Source of the DNA: Paenibacillus donghaensis
Lineage (GTDB): Bacteria > Bacillota > Bacilli > Paenibacillales > Paenibacillaceae
Length of the DNA stretch: 64,000 nt
Reading direction: 5' to 3'
Assembly (NCBI RefSeq): GCF_002192415.1
Contig: NZ_CP021780.1
Span: 1,054,001-1,118,000 of the forward strand
The notes under the pieces were generated by a model, which worked only from the letters and a program-made list of their open reading frames with translations, was not told where the DNA came from and ran no database searches. Each line of letters starts with the position of its first letter. Positions within the stretch are counted from its first letter, which is position 1. Positions 58,458 to 64,000 of the stretch are shown one piece after another. The translations under genes and the position numbers were made by a program.

Positions 58458-58585
58458 AAAAAAGCCCGAGAAATAAACTGTTCGTCAACAGTTTATCTCC
58501 CGGGCTTTTATCCCTCCGTGACACGTCCTAAAGGATGTGAGTTTTCTCTTGGACCAGCCGATATAGAAATCGCGGAACCCTAGAA
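58458..58585 (-). promoter_or_regulatory. Guanidine-I (ykkC) riboswitch with terminator
   Basis: The minus strand contains, in order, the hallmark segments CTAGGGTTCCGC (58583-58572), CTGGTCCAAGAGAAAAC (58557-58541), ACGGAGGGATAAAAGCCCGG (about 58520-58501) and GGGAGA. The 3' part overlaps an intrinsic terminator: AGCCCGGGAGATAAACTG pairs with CAGTTTATTTCTCGGGCT, followed by six T (58463-58458). Guanidinium binding would stabilise the aptamer and allow read-through. In this class it controls guanidine exporters (paired SMR) or carboxylases; here the downstream gene is gone. Confidence 0.9.
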
Positions 58586-58613
58586 AACATTTATAATTTA
58601 ATTAATCATTTAA

Positions 58614-58619
58614 ATTATA
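58614..58619 (-). promoter_or_regulatory. -10 element of the riboswitch transcript
   Basis: Consensus TATAAT on the minus strand, 31 bp before the conserved CTAGGG. A weak TTAGTT lies 16 bp upstream as a possible -35 box. Confidence 0.45.
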
Positions 58620-58801
58620 CACATTTATTTAAAAAAACTAACCCTTATTTTTATTATCATCTAAGTATGGGATTTATTTTTTCTGGTGTTTTACTTATCA
58701 GAAAAGTTATGAGTTTTTTTGGAATAGTGTTTTAACATGTGAAGTGCCATCATAAATTAGTTACGAAGAGAATCAACCAAGGATAGAAGGAGGGGAATTC
58801 T

Positions 58802-59050
58802 ATGAACCAGCTACTTCATGTACAGGTGCGAAAGCATACACCTTACAGAGGACCGTTTGATCCGTGCCCGCCGGTGCCGTTTAAGACGTATGTTGTACCG
58901 CCGAATCAGTTCATCACCTTTCAGCCGCCGGGTCTGCCGCAGTTTACTCTGCCGGAGGCCTTAAGAGCGGGAACGCTCTGGCCGGCGCTGTTCAGCCCGT
59001 ATGAATCCAGATGTGGGAGGGAACGAAACGATGACAGCCAACCCGTGTGA
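58802..59050 (+). CDS. cotJA: Spore coat-associated protein CotJA
   Basis: 82 residues, Pro-rich. KHTPYRGPFDPCPPVPFKTY and PNQFITFQPPGLPQF are CotJA-like. GAAGGAGGGG precedes the ATG. First gene of cotJABC, made in the mother cell during sporulation. Its last 20 bp overlap cotJB. Confidence 0.88.
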   Translation: MNQLLHVQVRKHTPYRGPFDPCPPVPFKTYVVPPNQFITFQPPGLPQFTLPEALRAGTLWPALFSPYESRCGRERNDDSQPV

Positions 59051-59297
59051 ACCCCGGTATTATGAAATGCTGGAGCAGCTGCAGATTCTGGATTTCGCGC
59101 TGGTTGAGCTGAATCTGTATCTCGATACCCACCCCCAGGATTTGCAGAGCATTCAGCAGTTTAATCAACTGACCCAGGAACGGACCCGGCTGGCGAAGCA
59201 ATTCCAGGAGCTGTATGGCCCTTTGCAGAATTTCGGGCGGGCTTATTCCAAATGTCCATGGGAATGGAGCCAGAGCCCTTGGCCGTGGCAGGTCTAA
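59031..59297 (+). CDS. cotJB: Spore coat protein CotJB
   Basis: 88 residues. YYEMLEQLQILDFALVELNL and LDTHPQDLQSI are CotJB-like; the C-terminus is Trp-rich (CPWEWSQSPWPWQV). ATG 59031 has GGGAGGG upstream and is preferred over the in-frame start at 59001 inside cotJA. Confidence 0.9.
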   Translation: MTANPCEPRYYEMLEQLQILDFALVELNLYLDTHPQDLQSIQQFNQLTQERTRLAKQFQELYGPLQNFGRAYSKCPWEWSQSPWPWQV

Positions 59298-59356
59298 GAC
59301 TTAGGTGGATGGATGCCGTAACACAGGATTGATCAATAGGAGGGGGAAGTTTCCGA

Positions 59357-59926
59357 ATGTGGATCTATGAGAAAAAGCTGCAATATCCGGTACGGGTCGG
59401 CAAATGCGACGTACGGATGGCCCGCTATCTGATGGAGCAATATGGGGGAGCAGACGGTGAGCTGGCAGCTGCACTCCGTTATATGAACCAAAGGTATTCA
59501 ATTCCTGATAAAGTCATTGGTGTGCTCACGGATATATCGACAGAAGAATTCGCCCACCTGGAAATGATTGCCACTATGATCTACAAGCTGACGAAGGACG
59601 CCACAATTGAGCAGCTGGAAGCCGCCGGGCTCGGCCCGAATTATGCGACTCGGGATCATGCGCTGTTCTATAACAACGCTGCCGGTGTTCCTTTCACCGC
59701 AGCTTATATCGCAGCGAAAGGAGATCCACTAGCGGATCTGTACGAGGATATCGCTGCTGAAGAAAAAGCACGGGCTACATACCAGTGGCTGATTGACATG
59801 ACCGATGACGTGGATCTGCAGGACAGCCTGAAGTTCCTGCGGGAACGGGAGATTGTGCATGCGCTAAGATTTAAAGAATCGGTGCAGATTCTGATTGATG
59901 ACCGGGAGACGAAGAAGGTGTTCTAA
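59357..59926 (+). CDS. cotJC: Spore coat protein CotJC, manganese catalase-like
   Basis: 189 residues, ferritin-like/Mn-catalase fold. Metal-ligand-like Glu/His positions appear in STEEFAHLEMIATMIYK, EDIAAEEKARATYQWL and REREIVHALRFKE. AGGAGGGGG lies upstream. CotJC needs CotJA for incorporation into the coat; enzymatic activity is inferred from family. Confidence 0.92.
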   Translation: MWIYEKKLQYPVRVGKCDVRMARYLMEQYGGADGELAAALRYMNQRYSIPDKVIGVLTDISTEEFAHLEMIATMIYKLTKDATIEQLEAAGLGPNYATRDHALFYNNAAGVPFTAAYIAAKGDPLADLYEDIAAEEKARATYQWLIDMTDDVDLQDSLKFLREREIVHALRFKESVQILIDDRETKKVF

Positions 59927-59979
59927 GGAAAGGAAACGGAGCACTATAATTCATTTGTACAAACGCATACACAATTCAG

Positions 59980-60007
59980 AAGTCGCCATATTGGCGACTT
60001 TTTGTTT
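59980..60007 (+). terminator. cotJ operon terminator
   Basis: AAGTCGCCA ta TTGGCGACTT followed by TTTTGTTTT. Confidence 0.85.
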
Positions 60008-60119
60008 TGCAGATGGAGAAACCCCTATCGATCAGACTTGAGGAGTTAGCAGTATAAACAAAAAAGAAACCGCTAGCGCGGTTCACGGTTCCAAACGTTG
60101 TACGATTGCTTCTCTCATC

Positions 60120-60476
60120 TCATCTGTGGTTGTTTAGAAAAATGGATAAGCTCACAATTTTATCATCAACAATACGGAAATGATAATCCAGCAATAACGG
60201 ATCGGGTAAACCTGTTTTGTCGTAAGTTCCTTCCAACTTGCATGTTACAACAACCTCATCCTTATTTTCTTTTACCGCTTTTGGCTCCAACGTTACGTTT
60301 GCTCCAAAATGGTTTTGATCACTCCATTTTTTAATCGCTTTTTGGCCAATCCGCTTTTTTCCTTCATCCAACACAACGGCATCTTCTGAAAAGCAATTTA
60401 CAAATGCTGCCGGATCGGGCTTATTCGCTGCATCAATATATTTACGGATGACCGTAGGAATTTGAGCGATTTCCAT
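60120..60476 (-). CDS. NTF2-like (SnoaL/DUF4440-type) protein
   Basis: 118 residues, single cone-shaped NTF2-like domain (RKYIDAANKPDPAAFVNCFS near the N-terminus). AGGGGGAGA precedes the ATG. It lies 29 bp after the SDR gene and is probably co-transcribed. Members bind or isomerise small molecules; function unassigned. Confidence 0.85.
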   Translation of the reverse strand: MEIAQIPTVIRKYIDAANKPDPAAFVNCFSEDAVVLDEGKKRIGQKAIKKWSDQNHFGANVTLEPKAVKENKDEVVVTCKLEGTYDKTGLPDPLLLDYHFRIVDDKIVSLSIFLNNHR

Positions 60477-60505
60477 TGTTTCTCCCCCTTATTTTGTTTG
60501 AATAA

Positions 60506-61300
60506 TTAAACTGTAGGAATGGTTCCACCATCAATGACATATTCGCTTCCGGTAATGGATGCTGCACGTTCAGAAACCAAAAAGGCAACCAACTCAGCGA
60601 CTTCTTCAGGAAATCCTGGGCGGCCAATTGGAATACCTCCAAGCGAATCCATAAGCTGCTGGAGCGCACTTTCTCTGCTTCCTGTTGCTGCTGCCATCCG
60701 ATCAATCAACGCATCTGCTGCCTCCGTTTGAATGAAACCAGGAGACAATGAATTAATACGAATACCACGGGGAGAAAATTCATTGGACAGCCCCTTGCTG
60801 TAATTAGCGAGAGCAGCTTTAGCTGCTGCATAAGCTAATGTCGTTTCATAGAGCGGCAATTTCCTTTGGATAGAGGTGAAATGAAGAATAACACCTGATT
60901 TATTCTCCAGCATGAGTGGGATCAAGCCGCGATCAAGCCGAACTGCGGCGAGAAGATTCCAATTTAATGCCTGCAGCCAATCTTCATCGCTCAATACAAG
61001 CGCACCACCAGGTGGAGTGGTTGATCCGCCTACACAATGGACCATAATATCGAGACCGCCAAGCTGTTCTTTCACAGCTGTAATCACTAGCTCTACGCCT
61101 TCAGGTGACGTAATATCTGCTTGAACAAACTTAACCGAAGGTGCTACGTCAGCAGGTAAGGAACGGGCCGTTGTCAGGACACTGGCTCCGCTGCTTGCAA
61201 GTCTATTCACAACAGCTTGTCCCATGCCTTTTGTTCCGCCAGTTACAAGCACTTTCTTGCCTTTAAATTCTGTTGCCGAGTACTCAAATGTTCTACTCAT
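60506..61300 (-). CDS. Short-chain dehydrogenase/reductase
   Basis: 264 residues. Rossmann NAD(P) motif TGGTKGMG (residues 20-27), catalytic Ser in ILHFTSIQ and YxxxK as YAAAKAAL, and ending [14 protein letters not shown] typical of classical SDRs. GGAGG upstream fixes ATG 61300; in-frame codons upstream to 61336 lack a ribosome binding site. Divergent from a LysR regulator that probably controls it. Substrate unknown. Confidence 0.92.
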   Translation of the reverse strand: MSRTFEYSATEFKGKKVLVTGGTKGMGQAVVNRLASSGASVLTTARSLPADVAPSVKFVQADITSPEGVELVITAVKEQLGGLDIMVHCVGGSTTPPGGALVLSDEDWLQALNWNLLAAVRLDRGLIPLMLENKSGVILHFTSIQRKLPLYETTLAYAAAKAALANYSKGLSNEFSPRGIRINSLSPGFIQTEAADALIDRMAAATGSRESALQQLMDSLGGIPIGRPGFPEEVAELVAFLVSERAASITGSEYVIDGGTIPTV

Positions 61301-61472
61301 ACTATTACATCCTCCTATATGATGAATAATCAACAATCAGTCCCTTAAACTTTCATGTGATGTTCAAGAGGAGCTAGATATAATATTACACTTGACTATT
61401 CTATAACGTCCAATCTATTATAATAATGAAAATCATGAATAATATTAATGTAAAGAAAGGTAATGTTATGTT

Positions 61473-62363
61473 ATGGAGCTTACACAATTAGAATACTTTA
61501 TGACGGTTGCACGCTTAGAACATATGACGATGGCTTCCAAGGAACTTGGCATTACCCAGCCAGCGCTAAGTCATGCGATTGCCAAACTTGAGAACGAAAT
61601 TGGCGCCCCCTTGTTCGAGCGTAATGGGCGAAATGTGAAGTTGAACCGTAATGGCGCCATGTTCTCTAAATGGATCGGTAAAGCATTGCAAAACATTGAA
61701 AACGGTGTAAAAGAAATCGAGGAATGGTCTAACCCGGATACGGGGGTTATTACTTTATCCTATCTCAATATCCTTGGTGTTGATCTAATCCCCAATTTAG
61801 TCCGCAGCTATCAACTAGTCTACCCCAAAGTTCGCTTTGAATTGACTCAGGGGAATCTTGGAGATATAGATGAACATTTGGAACAAGGACACTCGGATCT
61901 TATGATTACATCGAAGGAATCTACTTTAGCGAATCATAAATGGATGATTATCCAGAAGATCCCTTTGTATATTGTTGTATCCACCCAGCACGATTTAGCG
62001 AATCGTCCAGCTTTGAGTTTGGCAGAGCTGTCGGGTGAAGCATTCATTAGTTTGAAAAATAACTGTGGATTAAAAGCGACGATTACGGCGCGTTTCCAAC
62101 ATACTGGTTTTGTACTTGATTCGGCGTATGAAGCCGAGGACTTAATCACAGTAGCCGGATTTGTTAAGTCAAATCTCGGTGTATCGGTTCTGCCTAAGAC
62201 TATGGGGTTGATGTTAGATGAACTTGTTTGGATTCCGATTACGGATGATGGTTGGTATTGGGAAATAGGTTTAAAGTGGAGAGAAGATCGTCAAATTTCT
62301 CCAGCTGCCAAGCGGTTTATTGCATATGTTGAAAATGAGCAGCAGTCGGATGATTTGAAATAA
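61473..62363 (+). CDS. LysR-family transcriptional regulator
   Basis: 296 residues. Winged HTH at 1-60 (MELTQLEYFMTVARLEHMTM; LGITQPALSHAIAKLE) and a periplasmic-binding-like effector domain. The ribosome binding site is weak (GAAAGG). The divergent arrangement with the SDR/NTF2 pair is classic for LysR self and target control. Confidence 0.92.
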   Translation: MELTQLEYFMTVARLEHMTMASKELGITQPALSHAIAKLENEIGAPLFERNGRNVKLNRNGAMFSKWIGKALQNIENGVKEIEEWSNPDTGVITLSYLNILGVDLIPNLVRSYQLVYPKVRFELTQGNLGDIDEHLEQGHSDLMITSKESTLANHKWMIIQKIPLYIVVSTQHDLANRPALSLAELSGEAFISLKNNCGLKATITARFQHTGFVLDSAYEAEDLITVAGFVKSNLGVSVLPKTMGLMLDELVWIPITDDGWYWEIGLKWREDRQISPAAKRFIAYVENEQQSDDLK

Positions 62364-62471
62364 CCCCACAGATTCATCATGTCAATTATGGAGAAAGTGG
62401 ATGAAATGCGTGCTTGTATGAAAAATTCTCTCTGGGGAGTTTAAACGAGTCAGTCTGTAAGGTTCGCCAAA

Positions 62472-62511
62472 AAAGCTCACAAGATAAGAGTCTTCTAGTC
62501 TTGTGAGCTTT
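62472..62511. terminator. Bidirectional terminator
   Basis: A perfect 13-bp stem, AAAGCTCACAAGA / TCTTGTGAGCTTT, lies between the convergent lysR-type gene and tetR-type gene. Confidence 0.85.
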
Positions 62512-62600
62512 CCAATTTTGATTTTAAATATCCTAAGCTTGATTCCTGAAAACGGAATAAATGCTGGTATAGTTCGATTAGATTCCCTCCGCATGTCTGG

Positions 62601-63212
62601 TCATTGGAGGCCTTTTACAAGCACTTCCACCGATTTCTCCTCCATTTTCACAATATCGTAGGCAAAGTCGGATTGGCACCAGGTGATCAAAGCTCCCGTG
62701 ATATAGGTGTATAAATAATTTGCGATTTCTTCTCTGGACAGTTCGCCGGTGAACAACGCTCGGGCTAGCCCTTCGTCCACGATTTCATACAGCAACTCCG
62801 GCTTCAAGCAGTCCGCCAAATAGGAGGAGCCGTTCGGCGATGTCGAGGACAAAATGACGATATGCGCCAGTTTTGTCAATTCTGCTCCCGCGACCGACGA
62901 AAAGCTTAAAGCAATGAAAACAAAAGCTTTAAGCTTGTCTACCGGGGCAGCTCCTGGATGTTCGTCCGCATACTTCTTGAATTGATCGTTTATATATTCG
63001 TTGATATCATCACGGTATAATTGTTTGACGATAGCCTCTTTCGACTTGTAGTGAATGTAAAATGCCCCTTTAGAAAGGCCACATTTCTCGCAAATTTCAT
63101 CTACTGTAACCTGATTGTAGCCTTTGGCTAGTATGAGCTCTTTGGCTACATCAAATATTTTCTTTTTCGTTTGTTTCCCTTTGAGGTACCGCTTCGTTTC
63201 CGCCGTTTTCAT
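62601..63212 (-). CDS. TetR-family transcriptional repressor
   Basis: 203 residues. N-terminal HTH (TVDEICEKCGLSKGAFYIHY, about 35-60) and a helical ligand-binding domain (TetR_C). ATG 63212 has GGAGGAGAG upstream. Divergent from the reductase at 63420, whose promoter carries a palindrome, so that gene is the likely target. Confidence 0.92.
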   Translation of the reverse strand: MKTAETKRYLKGKQTKKKIFDVAKELILAKGYNQVTVDEICEKCGLSKGAFYIHYKSKEAIVKQLYRDDINEYINDQFKKYADEHPGAAPVDKLKAFVFIALSFSSVAGAELTKLAHIVILSSTSPNGSSYLADCLKPELLYEIVDEGLARALFTGELSREEIANYLYTYITGALITWCQSDFAYDIVKMEEKSVEVLVKGLQ

Positions 63213-63270
63213 GTCTTCTCTCCTCCGTATGTTCAAGGTCAACTTCCCATTCGTCCAATGAACATCTATA

Positions 63271-63300
63271 ACTATAATGCATGTTTTTTGTCGATGTCAA
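63271..63300 (-). promoter_or_regulatory. Promoter of the tetR-type gene
   Basis: Minus strand TTGACA (63300-63295), 18 bp, TATAGT (63276-63271). Confidence 0.65.
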
Positions 63301-63324
63301 AGAATGGGGCTTGGCAAAGAATAA

Positions 63325-63369
63325 TTGACATATAAAAGTGACTAAAGTACACTGACTGTAGTCACTTTT
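63325..63369 (+). promoter_or_regulatory. Promoter and palindromic operator of the reductase gene
   Basis: TTGACA (63325-63330), 17 bp, TACACT (63348-63353). The palindrome AAAAGTGACT (63334-63343) / AGTCACTTTT (63360-63369) lies across spacer and -10, a typical TetR-family repressor position. Confidence 0.7.
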
Positions 63370-63419
63370 ATTTGAGAGACGAAAATAATCCAAAGTAGAC
63401 GAAAGGAAGGTTCAACAAT

Positions 63420-64000
63420 ATGAAGATCGCTATCATCGGAACAGGACGTATCGGGGGTAACCTCGCCAGAGTATTTACGAAATGGGGGCATGACGTTGCC
63501 ATCAGCAATTCCGGTAATGCAGAGGCCCTGCGCGATTTGGCCCAAGAAACAGGAGCTAAGCCGGCAACGATTCAAGACGTCGCCGAAGGTGCTGAGGTCG
63601 TGATCATCTCCATTCCGATAAAACGCATTCTGAGCCTGCCGTCCGGATTTCTGGACAAGGCCGCTCCAAGCGTGGTCGTCATCGATACGAGCAACTATTA
63701 TCCATTTATGCATCGCGACGGCGTGATCGATGAGATCGATAATGGCCTTCCCGAAAGTCGTTGGGTGGAGCAGCAAATCAAACGCCCGGTCATTAAGGCG
63801 TTCAATGCGACCCCGTGGTATAACTTGACCTGGGGTGTGCCAGCAGGAACCCCGAGCCGTTTGGCTCTGCCTGTCGCCGGGGACGATTCCGCAGCGAAAG
63901 CCATTGTGTTCAAACTGGTCGATCAGGTAGGATTCGACCCCGTCGATGCCGGCGTTTTGAATGAGTCTTGGCGTCTGCAACCCGGCAAGCCGGTCTATTG
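63420..64000 (+). CDS. NADP-dependent F420-type oxidoreductase family protein (3' partial)
   Basis: 193 codons are visible and the frame is open at the window end. The N-terminus MKIAIIGTGRIGGNLARVFT is a Rossmann motif of the NADP oxidoreductase, coenzyme F420-dependent family; VVIISIPIKRI and KAFNATPWYNL follow as in FNO-like reductases. GAAAGGAAGG precedes the ATG. Firmicutes generally lack F420, so the true cofactor partner is unclear. Presumably repressed by the divergent TetR protein. Confidence 0.88.
   Translation, partial: MKIAIIGTGRIGGNLARVFTKWGHDVAISNSGNAEALRDLAQETGAKPATIQDVAEGAEVVIISIPIKRILSLPSGFLDKAAPSVVVIDTSNYYPFMHRDGVIDEIDNGLPESRWVEQQIKRPVIKAFNATPWYNLTWGVPAGTPSRLALPVAGDDSAAKAIVFKLVDQVGFDPVDAGVLNESWRLQPGKPVY

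Overview
The window looks like a chromosomal segment of a Paenibacillus-type Firmicute. The indicators are a surface-anchored amylopullulanase with three SLH repeats, spore genes (cotJABC, yhbH), a sufCDSUB operon with SufU, YunC/YunD/YfkAB homologues, YesM/YesN-type two-component proteins beside ABC sugar importers, strong GGAGG ribosome binding sites with many TTG/GTG starts, and Bacillus-like PerR, Fur, cre and LicT/RAT sites. No rRNA, tRNA or CRISPR array is visible.

Layout. (1) 0-11.3 kb, starch and maltodextrin use: a 5'-truncated two-catalytic-domain amylopullulanase, a divergent GH13_20 neopullulanase-like enzyme, and a malEFG importer with no ATPase gene. (2) 11.5-20.7 kb: chemoreceptor, AraC regulator, GH4 glycosidase, yhbH, small membrane or lipoproteins, yunC. 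(3) 20.9-28.1 kb: a Dps-like protein, then sufCDSUB behind a promoter carrying a perfect PerR-box match and a Fur-like box, then an exported FMN-binding-type protein. (4) 29.2-33.2 kb: heterodimeric ABC exporter. (5) 33.3-37.9 kb: LicT antiterminator, beta-glucoside PTS EIIBCA and 6-phospho-beta-glucosidase, with a RAT/terminator pair ahead of both licT and bglP. (6) 38-46.9 kb: YesN-like response regulator, two permeases, binding protein, YesM-like kinase and a second binding protein, with a repeat cluster between regulator and transporter. (7) 47.8-56 kb: two HD-GYP proteins (one lacking the HD histidine), a fused MoaD-MoaE, YunD, UppP, YfkAB and a CNNM/CorC-type membrane protein. (8) 56.2-58.6 kb: a guanidine-export locus broken by an IS200/IS605 element. 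(9) 58.8-64 kb: cotJABC, then NTF2-like/SDR genes with a divergent LysR, and a TetR gene divergent from a 3'-truncated NADP-dependent reductase.

The most notable locus is 56.2-58.6 kb. A guanidine-I (ykkC) riboswitch with its terminator lies on the minus strand at 58458-58585. Its expected target, a paired SMR exporter, has been destroyed. Only the last 16 codons of a ykkC-like gene (56553-56603) remain, abutting a TTAC tetranucleotide and an IS605-type tnpA/tnpB element ending in TCAA, while the ykkD-like partner (56235-56549) survives on the far side. The second theme is two families of intergenic repeats: about nine 25-30 bp hairpins built from interchangeable half-sites, and a GC-rich module with about 42-bp tandem units. 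They recur at about 28.3-28.9, 39.65-40.1 and 47.2-47.8 kb.

All calls come from reading the sequence and from family knowledge; no database search was run.
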